From assembly GCF_038452265.1 (NCBI RefSeq), contig NZ_CP151842.1, positions 1,612,001-1,676,000 of the forward strand: DNA of 64,000 bases. Reading direction: 5' to 3'. Below are positions 8,342 through 16,886 of this stretch, one piece after another. Below the pieces are notes generated by a model, which had not been told where the DNA came from, did no database searches, and saw nothing but the letters and a program-made list of their open reading frames with translations. Both the position numbers and the translations under genes were made by a program. The DNA comes from Vibrio diazotrophicus. GTDB taxonomy: Bacteria > Pseudomonadota > Gammaproteobacteria > Enterobacterales > Vibrionaceae. Within the stretch, counting starts at the first letter, position 1. Each line of letters begins with the position of its first letter.

Positions 8342-8547
8342 AGGAGAATAGCCTGTCCTTTTATTGCGAAGCGCTAAAGATAGCGAATTTGGCTGTCAGA
8401 ATAAACAGTTGCGAGCATTTGACGCTCATAAAAAGTGTAAAGTGAAAATATATTCAGTTTTTCATCATAACTATTGAATATATGCTTGTTTTTCTCTCTT
8501 TGACTCGGTATTTTCGAACTAACAACAAAACGGTAATTGGAGCAGTA

Positions 8548-9438
8548 ATGAGTTTTGAACAACAAGGAATCATCCATCAAGAATTGGTGTTGGGAAATAC
8601 CCTGCCAAATGCGGAGCCACAGCAAAGTAGCCATGCCTTATTTATATCGCTGTCTGAATTGATTGCAGAGAGTGTGTTCTACCATCCTGCATTGGCTGCG
8701 GGTGGAGTAGAGTTGCTTCCTGAGTTAGAACAAAACTCATTGAAATCTCTGCTCAACGGACTGTCGATCGAAGAACATTTTGTCTCAGTTCTTGTAGAAC
8801 GCATTACGCAGTCGATCATTGCTGAACATGCCTCAATTCGAATTTGTTTAAGCTCATCAGACAGCTATGCGTTTAAAGCACTGATTGGCGGAAGCATAGA
8901 AGAAGATGAAGTTAACCCAGCAATGGGTGTTCGCGGTGTGTCTCGATTTGCTTCTAGCAAGTATTCACCGGCGTTTGCTCTAGAGTGCAAGGTGATCAAA
9001 GCACTGCAAGAGAAAGGTCATAACGTAGAGATCGTTGTACCGTTTGTCAGAGCGTTGAGCGATGCTGCAACCATTATTGATCGTCTGGCTGAACAAGGTT
9101 TACCACGTGGTTTGAATGGTCTGAAAGTGTTGTATGTTTGTAGTGTGCCTTCGGCTGCGTTGGTTGCAGAGAAACTGCTGCAGTACTTTGATGGTGTTGT
9201 CATCGATTGGGACGACCTGACGCAGATGACGTTAGCGGTGGATAAACATAATGATGCGATTAGCTATTTATATAACCCAGAAAGCGAAGCGGTAAGTCAA
9301 TTAGCGAACCTTGTTGTAACGGCTGCAAACTTGGCTAAAAAGCCTGTAGTGGTTGTTACTCGTGGTTTGGAAAACTATCCGAAACTGCAGGAACATCTTG
9401 TAGAAAACATCCAGCCAGAGTCTATTTTTAACTTTTAA
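8548..9438 (+). CDS. Stand-alone PEP-synthase-like TIM-barrel domain lacking catalytic residues
   Basis: A 296-residue protein whose residues about 115-296 match the C-terminal PEP/pyruvate-binding barrel of PpsA and PPDK: NPAMGVRGVSR (123-133), ALECKVIKAL, VEIVVPFVR (160-168), GLPRGLNGLKV. Key active-site residues are changed. The metal-binding Glu of the MCEIP motif is Ser199 (CSVP), the GSND loop is DWDD (220-223), and the catalytic Cys region (GICGQ in PpsA) is VVVTRG. The N-terminal ATP-grasp and swivelling His domains are absent. It is therefore probably a pseudoenzyme that may still bind a PEP-like ligand. The ATG at 8548 has GGAG upstream; a longer in-frame extension lacks one. It is divergent from the PEP-consuming DAHP synthase gene. 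Confidence 0.82.
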   Translation: MSFEQQGIIHQELVLGNTLPNAEPQQSSHALFISLSELIAESVFYHPALAAGGVELLPELEQNSLKSLLNGLSIEEHFVSVLVERITQSIIAEHASIRICLSSSDSYAFKALIGGSIEEDEVNPAMGVRGVSRFASSKYSPAFALECKVIKALQEKGHNVEIVVPFVRALSDAATIIDRLAEQGLPRGLNGLKVLYVCSVPSAALVAEKLLQYFDGVVIDWDDLTQMTLAVDKHNDAISYLYNPESEAVSQLANLVVTAANLAKKPVVVVTRGLENYPKLQEHLVENIQPESIFNF

Positions 9439-9457
9439 CTCGCTGTTCTTGATTGAG

Positions 9458-9500
9458 AATTAAGAGATTGGTGAGAGCATCACTGATCTCTTAATTTTGT
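9458..9500 (+). terminator. Terminator after the PEP-synthase-like gene
   Basis: An 11-bp stem, AATTAAGAGAT (9458-9468) with ATCTCTTAATT (9486-9496), carries a small nested GTGA/TCAC hairpin in the loop and is followed by TTTTG. Confidence 0.8.
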
Positions 9501-9582
9501 TAGCGAAATGTTGACACTTTATCCTGCATCCCTTTAACTGACCGAATAAATATAAAACAACATACCTTAAAAGGTCAGAAAC

Positions 9583-10068
9583 ATGCTCTCTACACTTACT
9601 AAAGCAAATTGGTATCTCAAGTCATTTGGATTTTTTAAAGTTCCTTTGATTTGGGCATGCCGCCCTCAAATTTTATCTCTCAATGATAAATCGATAGAAA
9701 TCCGTATTCCTTTAAAACGACGCAACAAAAACCATTTGAACAGCATGTACTTTGGTGTGCTCGCTGTAGGCGCAGACGTAGCTGGTGGCTTTATGGCTAT
9801 GGACAAAGCAGGGCAACGTGGCGAAAAGGTGTCATTGGCTTTTAAAGCTGTCAAAGGGGAGTTTTTTAAACGTCCGGAAGCGGATGTGCACTTTCACTGT
9901 AATGACGGCGAACTGATAGATGCAATGCTGGATGAAACCATAGCAACAGGTGAGCGAATTAATAAAGACGTAAAAATTGTTGCCACTTGCCCATCCTTAC
10001 ATGGAGATGAGCCAATGGCGGAATTTTTGTTAACCTTGTCGCTTAAGCGCATTAACAAGCGCGGATAG
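9583..10068 (+). CDS. DUF4442 hot-dog-fold protein, probable thioesterase-like
   Basis: A 161-residue protein of the DUF4442 family, related to PaaI-type hot-dog thioesterases. The pattern N-S-MYFGVLAVGADVAGGFMAMD (about residues 53-74) is the hot-dog helix region with the Asn-His-like start replaced by NHLNSMYFG. Acyl-CoA thioester hydrolysis is plausible for the fold but not shown by the sequence. It has its own terminator upstream and is convergent with the next gene. Confidence 0.75.
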   Translation: MLSTLTKANWYLKSFGFFKVPLIWACRPQILSLNDKSIEIRIPLKRRNKNHLNSMYFGVLAVGADVAGGFMAMDKAGQRGEKVSLAFKAVKGEFFKRPEADVHFHCNDGELIDAMLDETIATGERINKDVKIVATCPSLHGDEPMAEFLLTLSLKRINKRG

Positions 10069-10092
10069 CCTGATTTAACTAGCAAAGCCCGA

Positions 10093-11448
10093 TTATTGTT
10101 GGATTTCGGTTTTCTCAATATCGACGATCTTGCTTCGGTTGAGTACTACTTTCCAACGATAGTAACGAGGGCTTTGCTGGTGTCCGTCTTCTTTAATGAT
10201 TAAGTTGATTAAATGACGTTTTTCGACGGATTCTCGGCTTACCTGACCATTGCTCAGCCGATAAATACGGTTGGAACCTTTATCCATCAAGCGGGTTAGA
10301 GCACGCAGATCGATCAGCATTACATCTCGAGTTTCTTCATAGCCACTCATGAAACGTGACGTTGTCATTTCAGTTTCGGAGCGGTAATGGAGAATTTGCT
10401 CTTCCCTTTGAACCACGCGTTTCTTACGTATTATTTTGATGCGATCGGCTAAAGCAGAAAGCGGCTTATAGTCGAGCCATTCGATTTTTTGACCGACTTG
10501 TTTGCCTGTCGTTGGGTCGAAATAGCGTCGACGCCACTTCGGTTTTCCTTTGCGAATCCAGCGCCACATCATGTCTTTCAAATCGTCTTTAAATATCTCG
10601 CGCAAAGCGTAGACAAAAGACATAGCGATAATGAATGATGCGGTGATTTCTCCCCAATAATCTCTTGCCAGAATCGCTGTAATAGTCACAAACACCATCA
10701 CTAACCCCGTCGCTAAGCCTTTGACTGCGCGCCTCATATTTTTACCTAAAGAAGTCACCTTCTCAGTAAGAATAATCGGATGCTCTATCAAACGACGTAG
10801 CAAACGCATTTTGTTGCTCAAGCGGGTAATGTCTTGATCAGCTTTGACAGAGTTATAGTTGTTCAGAGTTCGGTGCGCTTGCTCCCTTTCAACCAAGGTA
10901 ATCAGGCGCTCTTTTATGGTTTTATATTCTTTATCACGAGTCAGCTGAGACACCATGGATAAGAATTTTTGTTCAGTATACCAAGAGAGGTAGTTATCGA
11001 TATTTGCGTAGTAACGCTTCAAACCTTCTTCGTACGGAATGCTTCGGCGTAGTCGTTTAAGTATGTCTAAAGAGAGTTCTATAACAGTATCAACCTCATC
11101 TTCAGTGACGCTGTCACTTGAAAGGTTGAGCTGACTGACGGCTTTATCTAATGCGATAACATATTGATAAGCAAACAAACTTAAACTTACACGGTACTGT
11201 GTTGGAGAGAGCCTGCCACGTTGGGCAAGTCGACTGTGTACAAGTGGGAGAAGAATTTTGTCACTGTAGTAGGAGCGTTTTTGATGAATGGAGCTGTAAA
11301 AAAATTCAGACTCAGTCATTACGTCAGAGGTAAGTCCTAGTTCGCCCGGAACAAAGATATACATGTCTAAGTCCAGTTTTTTGCTTTCTGACATCTCAGT
11401 GGTGATTTTTAACGTAACCGCATCTTGCTTATCTACCGTGATCAACAA
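10093..11448 (-). CDS. Unknown conserved membrane protein, 451 residues
   Basis: I do not recognise a family. The N-terminal 230 residues are soluble and helical, with many charged positions. Two adjacent hydrophobic segments (about residues 242-260 and 266-284, around GLVMVFVTITAILARDYWG) form a membrane hairpin. A very basic cytoplasmic region follows (KGKPKWRRRYFDPTTGKQVG, then KIIRKKRVVQREEQ), and the tail is beta-rich (YRWKVVLNRSKIVDIEKTE). Composition resembles its neighbours, so recent transfer is unlikely. It carries a perfect matS site inside its coding sequence. It is divergent from cvfB, with a 110-bp shared promoter gap. Confidence 0.7.
   Translation of the reverse strand: MLITVDKQDAVTLKITTEMSESKKLDLDMYIFVPGELGLTSDVMTESEFFYSSIHQKRSYYSDKILLPLVHSRLAQRGRLSPTQYRVSLSLFAYQYVIALDKAVSQLNLSSDSVTEDEVDTVIELSLDILKRLRRSIPYEEGLKRYYANIDNYLSWYTEQKFLSMVSQLTRDKEYKTIKERLITLVEREQAHRTLNNYNSVKADQDITRLSNKMRLLRRLIEHPIILTEKVTSLGKNMRRAVKGLATGLVMVFVTITAILARDYWGEITASFIIAMSFVYALREIFKDDLKDMMWRWIRKGKPKWRRRYFDPTTGKQVGQKIEWLDYKPLSALADRIKIIRKKRVVQREEQILHYRSETEMTTSRFMSGYEETRDVMLIDLRALTRLMDKGSNRIYRLSNGQVSRESVEKRHLINLIIKEDGHQQSPRYYRWKVVLNRSKIVDIEKTEIQQ
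11105..11117. promoter_or_regulatory. matS site (MatP-binding)
   Basis: GTGACGCTGTCAC matches the E. coli matS consensus GTGACRNYGTCAC at all 13 positions. It lies within the coding sequence of the unknown membrane protein, as matS sites often lie in genes. Confidence 0.85.
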
Positions 11449-11558
11449 TAACTCCTAACTATCTTCGAAAAAAATAACGAAATTTTCTCTGATGAACAGG
11501 CGAAAGCATAACAGAGATAACGTATAATCTCTGCAAATTTGAGGTGAGACAGTAATTA

Positions 11559-12392
11559 ATGATTAACGTTGGCAAGATTAACAGTCTAGAAGTGGTAAAA
11601 ATCGCTGAGTTTGGCGTGTTTTTAGATGCGGGCGAATATGGCACAACAATGTTGCCAAAACGCATGGCTCCTGAGGGCGTAGAACTCGGACACTATGTTG
11701 ACGTATTTTTGTATTTCGATTCAGACAACCAATTGGCTGCTACAACTGAAAAACCTGTGGCTCAAGTGGGTGAATGGGGCTTAATGACGATTGAAAGTGT
11801 TAACAGCACTGGCGCGTTTGCAAGCTGGGGTATCAAAAATAAAGATTTGTTGCTTCCATTTAGCGAGCAACGTACGCGCTTTAAGCCGGGTCAAAGCGTA
11901 CTGGTTTATGTTTATACAGATAAAGCGTCTGGTCGTATCGTTGGTACCACTAAGTTCAATAAATGGTTGGATAAAACACCAGCTAATTACACTAAGAACC
12001 AGCAGGTTGATTTAATTATTGCTGAACGGTCAGACTTGGGCTTCAAAGCAATAGTAAATGGCGAGCATTGGGGAATGATTTTCCCTTCAGATGTATTTGG
12101 TAAGTTATTTATTGGTAAAAAGCTGAAAGGCTTCATCAAGAATATTCGCCCTGATGGCAAAATTGATCTCTCTTTGCAGAAGATCGGTGTTGAGAAGATG
12201 GACGACTTGAGCGAGAAGATTTTAGAGACTCTGGCTAAGAAAGGCGGTTCAATGCCATTAAGTGATAAATCAACGCCTGAAGCTATCTTTGCTGAGTTCC
12301 GTACCAGTAAAGGGACGTTTAAGAAATCTATCGGTACTTTGTACAAACAAGGTAAGATTGTTATCGAGCAAGATGGCATCCGCTTGGCTTAA
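11559..12392 (+). CDS. CvfB-family S1-like RNA-binding protein
   Basis: A 277-residue protein of the CvfB/YitL family: three S1-type RNA-binding domains (about residues 1-65, 66-135, 136-215) followed by a winged helix (about 220-277, KKGGSMPLSDKSTPEAIFAEFRTSKGTFKKSIGTL). Repeats of the S1 pattern are visible in FGVFLDAGEYGTTMLPK and TGAFASWGIKNKDLLLPFSEQ. Its cousin in Staphylococcus affects virulence gene expression, and in Streptococcus a relative binds RNA. Here it is likely an RNA-binding regulator in the cytoplasm. The ATG at 11559 directly begins MINVGKIN, as in the family. Confidence 0.88.
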   Translation: MINVGKINSLEVVKIAEFGVFLDAGEYGTTMLPKRMAPEGVELGHYVDVFLYFDSDNQLAATTEKPVAQVGEWGLMTIESVNSTGAFASWGIKNKDLLLPFSEQRTRFKPGQSVLVYVYTDKASGRIVGTTKFNKWLDKTPANYTKNQQVDLIIAERSDLGFKAIVNGEHWGMIFPSDVFGKLFIGKKLKGFIKNIRPDGKIDLSLQKIGVEKMDDLSEKILETLAKKGGSMPLSDKSTPEAIFAEFRTSKGTFKKSIGTLYKQGKIVIEQDGIRLA

Positions 12393-12412
12393 ATGCCAAG
12401 CTTTATAGCTTT
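12382..12412 (+). terminator. Possible terminator of cvfB
   Basis: GCTTGGC (12382-12388) pairs with GCCAAGC (12395-12401) over the stop codon, followed by T-rich sequence with interruptions. It is weak on the poly-T side. Confidence 0.4.
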
Positions 12413-12448
12413 GTTTGTTCCTCCTGAATAACCTTGTTTCCCTAGAAT

Positions 12449-12565
12449 AAAAAAAGGCCCGAAATGCTTTGCATTTTTGGGCCTAGGGGAATGGCTCCGA
12501 AGAGCCTGCGCTAATTTCCACTTACAAATAAGTGTAGTACAGGCTCCTCGTTTAGCGAGGGTTAA
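12449..12565 (-). ncRNA. Highly structured RNA in the rsmF 3' region, candidate sRNA or 3' UTR element
   Basis: Reading the minus strand downstream of rsmF: hairpin CCTCG/CGAGG (12560-12546), hairpin CACTTA/TAAGTG (12534-12519), hairpin GGCTC, loop TTCG, GAGCC (12506-12493), then a strong terminator. The terminator's outer stem is AGGCCC/GGGCCT (12484-12455), its inner part is AATGC/GCATT, and a run of Ts follows on the minus strand (As at 12449-12455). CAGGCTC (12502-12508 read on the minus strand) can instead pair with GAGCCTG (12540-12546), so two folds compete. A UUCG tetraloop and a canonical terminator suggest a stable, processed 3' fragment. It matches no Vibrio sRNA I remember. Confidence 0.5.
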
Positions 12566-12613
12566 CTAGAATTTCATACTATAGTTTGCTTTTACAAAAG
12601 AGAAGTTTGCTTT

Positions 12614-14038
12614 TTAGAATAGGTTTTTGTCTCTAACAAGCTCTCTTGGTAAACCATTTTTCACTCGGTTACCGACCCATTTTCCTAATCCAATCACATC
12701 GTTACCAAAGCGGACGATGACTTCACCTTGGCCACTTTGCCCTTGTGGACGAACATCACGCCCCATATACCATTCTCTGGCGTCTTCAATCGAGAGTTCA
12801 ATACCGCAAGCTTCTTTCCCCGTTGCAAGAGTGGTTGCAACTTGGTGTTGCCAGCGATAGCCTTTTTTGTGCGTTTCAGCAATTTTAATCCCCATGCGAG
12901 AGAAACGTAGCTCACCCAGCATTGGCTCTAATGCATCAGGGAATAACCATACATCGTTATCACGAAGCCAGACGGAACTGTTTTCTGGCAGCGAAATACC
13001 TAAGCATTTTTTCAGCTCTTGATTCACGTCGTTTGAAATCTTCGCGTTGGCTTTTTCAAACGGGAATTTACCTAAGCGTTTTTTGACTGGTGGCGTTTCG
13101 ACACTGGCATTCTTGCGGATTCGAGCCACGAAGAAGCCTTCGCAGTCATAAACTTGTGGGAATATATGCAGGAAACCTTCTTCTGTTAATGCTTTATTGG
13201 CTTCAGGGAATAGGGAAGCTAACGATTCAAAACTGACTGCATCGCCGAATGTCTGTTTAAGATGCTGGCACACGTCTTGGTTCTCTTCACGGCTTAATGT
13301 ACAGGTTGAATAAACAAGCACACCACCCACTTTTAGGGCCTGAAAGGCACTTTCGATCAGCTCTTTTTGTGTATCCGCAATACTATGAATGGATTCTTTG
13401 CTCCAGTTTTTCAATGAATCTGGATCTTTACGAATGGTTCCTTCGCCTGAACATGGCGCGTCCAACAACACGGCATCAAATTGCTCAGGTAACCAACTGC
13501 CAAACACTCGTCCATCAAAGTTGGTCAGCGCAGTGTTGCGAATGCCGCAGCGTTCTATGTTGGCATGTAGGACTTTTACACGGCTGGCTGAGAATTCATT
13601 CGCTACCAAAATACCGTTGTTTTGCATTAAGCCTGCAATCTGCGTTGTTTTTGAGCCCGGTGCTGCCGCAGTGTCTAGCACTGACAGATAAGGGCTGTCT
13701 TCCGCGGTGAACAGTGCAGATACAGGCATCATTGAGCTGGCTTCTTGGATATAGAACAAGCCTGCCATATGTTCAGCGGTATTCCCCAGAGGTACGTCAC
13801 TTTCGTCAGCATCAATCCAGAAACCAGTATCACACCAAGGTACAGGTTCTAAAGCCCAGCGTTTATCTTCAGCGCGTTTTTTGAATTCCTCTACAGAGAT
13901 TTTCAATGTGTTTACGCGAACACTTTTACGTAACGGTCTTTGGCATGCTGCAATGAAATCTTCCATGTTTAACTCAGGAGGAAGAATTTCGGCCATTGAA
14001 GATAGGAACAGCTCAGGGAAGGATATATTAGGATGCAA
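12614..14038 (-). CDS. rsmF: 16S rRNA m5C1407 methyltransferase RsmF
   Basis: Methylates C1407 of 16S rRNA using S-adenosylmethionine. It is a 474-residue NOL1/NOP2/Sun protein with motif I AAPGSKTTQIAGLM, the catalytic motif IV DAPCSGEGT and motif VI YSTCTLSREENQ, each with the conserved cysteine. The C-terminal PUA-like region is present up to PRELVRDKNLF, which is nearly identical to E. coli YebU. The best N-terminus is TTG at 14038 (MHPNISFPELFL), which aligns with the E. coli start; the ribosome-binding site is weak. It follows letA-letB as in E. coli yebS-yebT-yebU, but a terminator separates them here. Confidence 0.95.
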   Translation of the reverse strand: MHPNISFPELFLSSMAEILPPELNMEDFIAACQRPLRKSVRVNTLKISVEEFKKRAEDKRWALEPVPWCDTGFWIDADESDVPLGNTAEHMAGLFYIQEASSMMPVSALFTAEDSPYLSVLDTAAAPGSKTTQIAGLMQNNGILVANEFSASRVKVLHANIERCGIRNTALTNFDGRVFGSWLPEQFDAVLLDAPCSGEGTIRKDPDSLKNWSKESIHSIADTQKELIESAFQALKVGGVLVYSTCTLSREENQDVCQHLKQTFGDAVSFESLASLFPEANKALTEEGFLHIFPQVYDCEGFFVARIRKNASVETPPVKKRLGKFPFEKANAKISNDVNQELKKCLGISLPENSSVWLRDNDVWLFPDALEPMLGELRFSRMGIKIAETHKKGYRWQHQVATTLATGKEACGIELSIEDAREWYMGRDVRPQGQSGQGEVIVRFGNDVIGLGKWVGNRVKNGLPRELVRDKNLF

Positions 14039-14160
14039 AACGTATTCTCGATTAGCTAAAGGGCAGAGTAGGTAGTAGGCGGCAGATTATAGCGGCATCA
14101 CAGTTTTATTTGAAGTCGTGGTTTTACTGCTGGATTAAGCGTTGTTAAGCAGATAAATGA

Positions 14161-14183
14161 AAAAAGCGTGTTTCCACGCTTAT
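14161..14183 (-). terminator. Terminator after letB
   Basis: AAGCGTG (14165-14171) with CACGCTT (14176-14182), followed on the minus strand by TTTTTT. Confidence 0.8.
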
Positions 14184-14219
14184 TTCTTACTACTTTGAAG
14201 TTGCTAGTCCGGTTGCAGA

Positions 14220-16886
14220 CTAGTTTGGTTGAGGAATAGGTGTGCGCCATTGTTTCCAACCTTCTTCAGCGCGCGAGTACAAGTAGAACGACTGTCCCGC
14301 TTTGGCAGCAGGCATGAGCTGTTTTTGTTCTGGTGTCGAGAAGGTAATACCACCGCGAACAATACTGTCAAACGTACCTGCCTTGATGTCCGCACCAGAT
14401 AAGCCAATCGAAACATCAACACCGGAAACATTCCAGAAGACACTGTTTTGGCGAATGAGATAGCTGTACTCAGGTTCAATTTCGATAGTCGAAATCACTC
14501 TGTCAGCAAGGTTTCCTAACTGCACTCGAGTTACTCGACCTACATCCATGCCTCTAAACAAAACAGGGGTGCCAACGGAAACCGAGCCTTTATCTTCGCT
14601 TTGTAGGGTAAACGAGATACTGGTTTTCTTATATGGCAGTTCTGACAACGGGAATGAATAGGTTGGATCGCCATCTCCCGGCTTAACCTCAATAGACTTG
14701 CTTAGCAGGTTCTCGATGTTTTCAATACCATGAGTCAAGCTAACTTTCGCTGATGCAATCCAGAATACTGATCCTTTTGTGGCAATGTTCTTGCTGTATT
14801 CAGGTTTAATGCGCGCGGTAATCGAAATCTTATTTGCAGTGAAACTTGGCGTGACGCTGACCACTTCACCTACAGATACGCCTTGGTATTTGATGTTTGT
14901 ACCGACAGGAACCGCCACATCGCCAGAGGCTGTAAGAGTAATGGTTTTGCCGTATTTTTGAGCTTGTTGATAGCTTGGATAAAGCACCCATTTGTCATTA
15001 ACTTTGTTATCAACACCACTGATGTTATCAAACGCTATCCCTCCTTGAATCAATGTTTGTAGAGGCGCAGCTTTAACACTTATTCCTGCCAGCGATGCAT
15101 CAATTTCGACACCTGAACGGTTCCAAAATACAGTTTGACTCGTAATTAGATGTTTGTACTGATTCTCTATTTTTACCTTAATCTCAACCCCTTTAGACGT
15201 CAGCGTGTAGCCTGCTACATTCCCCACTCGCAGGTTGCGATAGAGAAGTGGGCTACCCGCACTGACTGGAGGAAGTTCTTCCGCCATTAAGGTAAATGTT
15301 TGAGTGCCAGACTGATTGTACTTCGCCAATTCAGCTAACGATTGGCTTTGATAAAGCCGATATTGTGACTGAATTTGCTTACTGCCTTCACTGACAAAGC
15401 TAATTGAACCCGTCAGTAGCTGTTTAGCTGGAGGAATAGAAACGTTTAACCCTGATTCTGTCAGTTCGGCGGTTGCAGTACCTGTAACATAAAAGCGGCT
15501 ATTTGAGCCGATAAATGGAACATACTCTTCATCAATCAGCACATCGAACTCAACGTTATCAGGCTTAAGGGCGACTTTTGTAACGCTACCGACCGCAACG
15601 CCGCGATACAAAATGTCGGTGCCAGCACTCAGACCAAATGAGCTGTCGGCGATAAGTTTTAAGGCGACGGATTTCGCCTGAGTACGGTTAAATTCTTGCT
15701 TACGCACTGCCACGAAATGACGAGAGCGATCACCTTCACCGGGAACCAGAGTTAGATAGTTACCCTTTATAAGATTGCCTAGGTTCTCAACGCCTGTCAG
15801 TGCGATTTTTGCTTCTTCAAGAATGAAGTTGCTGCCACTGTTCAGCATGTCGCTGAAGGCAGGTTGAATAGCGGCAGATGCAATAATTTCTTTGCGTTCT
15901 TCATCCAACTGCAGATTGGTGATCTGACCGATTTCCAACCCTCTGTACATAATTGGCGCACCAGAAACACTGATGTTGTTATCGTCTGGCAGAACAATCT
16001 TAATGGCGACACCACGTCCAGCAGTTCTGAGGTCCGGATAAAGTTTAAATTCAGAATTTTGTTCAGCGGGTTCTCCTTCGTCAGGAGAGTCAACTGCGAT
16101 AGCCCCACCTAACAAAGCAGCTACACTTTCCATACGAATATCAACACCACTTAAACCTAAGTTAGCGCCAATACCACTTACGTTCCAAAAACGGCTTTCC
16201 GTCGTTATGACATTGCGATATTGCTCTTGAATGGACGCATCGATAATTACAGACTGATTGTCATCGGCCAGTTGATAGTTGTATACCTCACCGATGGGGA
16301 TCTTTTTGTAGACGATTTGCGAGCCAACAGAAATTCCACCCAAATCTCGAGCTTTCAAAGTAATGGTTAACCCTTGATTGGCGAGCAAGTCTGAAGGTGC
16401 AGAGTCGAGAGCGCGATAGCTTTGAGGATGGTCGTCTGCATCATAATCATTGTCTTCAACAATTTCATCTCCCGGGTCAATAGCAATGTAGTTACCCGAT
16501 ACCAAAGCATCAAGACCGGAAATACCAGACAAACTAGCGGTGGGTTTTACTAACCAAAAGCGGGTCTTTTCAGAAAGCAGTCTTTTCGCATCCGGATAAA
16601 TGTCGGTGTCGACATAAATGCTGTCTAAGTTAGGGGACAACTTGATGTTTCTGACCATACCGACCTCTAAGCCTTGATAACGGACCGGTGTTCTTCCAGC
16701 TACCAGACCTTGTGCATTAGAGAAGTAAATTTGAATGCGTTCACCAGCATCATGGATAGATTTCATTATTAACCAACCAGCCAGCACGACCGTGAGGATA
16801 GGCAAAATCCACAAAGGAGAGATCCCTTTGTTCTTTTTGACATCTGGCTTGTAGGAGGTTTGCTGAGTAATATTTTTATTCATCAA
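14220..16886 (-). CDS. letB: LetB: periplasmic lipid-transport tube protein with seven MCE domains
   Basis: An 888-residue protein with one N-terminal membrane helix (about residues 24-44, ISPLWILPILTVVLAGWLIM) and MCE domains repeated about every 115 residues. The repeat signature (I)xYRGLEVGxV recurs as PVRYQGLEVGMVRN, QIVYKKIPIGEV, PIMYRGLEIGQI, DILYRGVAVGSV, PLLYRNLRVGNV, NIKYQGVSVGEV and PVLFRGMDVGRV: seven copies. Seven is the number in E. coli LetB (YebT), which forms a tunnel spanning the periplasm for lipid transport; PqiB has three. It overlaps letA by 11 bases, as expected for translational coupling. Confidence 0.95.
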   Translation of the reverse strand: MMNKNITQQTSYKPDVKKNKGISPLWILPILTVVLAGWLIMKSIHDAGERIQIYFSNAQGLVAGRTPVRYQGLEVGMVRNIKLSPNLDSIYVDTDIYPDAKRLLSEKTRFWLVKPTASLSGISGLDALVSGNYIAIDPGDEIVEDNDYDADDHPQSYRALDSAPSDLLANQGLTITLKARDLGGISVGSQIVYKKIPIGEVYNYQLADDNQSVIIDASIQEQYRNVITTESRFWNVSGIGANLGLSGVDIRMESVAALLGGAIAVDSPDEGEPAEQNSEFKLYPDLRTAGRGVAIKIVLPDDNNISVSGAPIMYRGLEIGQITNLQLDEERKEIIASAAIQPAFSDMLNSGSNFILEEAKIALTGVENLGNLIKGNYLTLVPGEGDRSRHFVAVRKQEFNRTQAKSVALKLIADSSFGLSAGTDILYRGVAVGSVTKVALKPDNVEFDVLIDEEYVPFIGSNSRFYVTGTATAELTESGLNVSIPPAKQLLTGSISFVSEGSKQIQSQYRLYQSQSLAELAKYNQSGTQTFTLMAEELPPVSAGSPLLYRNLRVGNVAGYTLTSKGVEIKVKIENQYKHLITSQTVFWNRSGVEIDASLAGISVKAAPLQTLIQGGIAFDNISGVDNKVNDKWVLYPSYQQAQKYGKTITLTASGDVAVPVGTNIKYQGVSVGEVVSVTPSFTANKISITARIKPEYSKNIATKGSVFWIASAKVSLTHGIENIENLLSKSIEVKPGDGDPTYSFPLSELPYKKTSISFTLQSEDKGSVSVGTPVLFRGMDVGRVTRVQLGNLADRVISTIEIEPEYSYLIRQNSVFWNVSGVDVSIGLSGADIKAGTFDSIVRGGITFSTPEQKQLMPAAKAGQSFYLYSRAEEGWKQWRTPIPQPN

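Noticed and set aside
12614..14038. Possible frameshift or truncation in rsmF because it starts with TTG
   Set aside because: The protein aligns along its full length with E. coli RsmF; a TTG start with a weak ribosome-binding site is enough to explain it.
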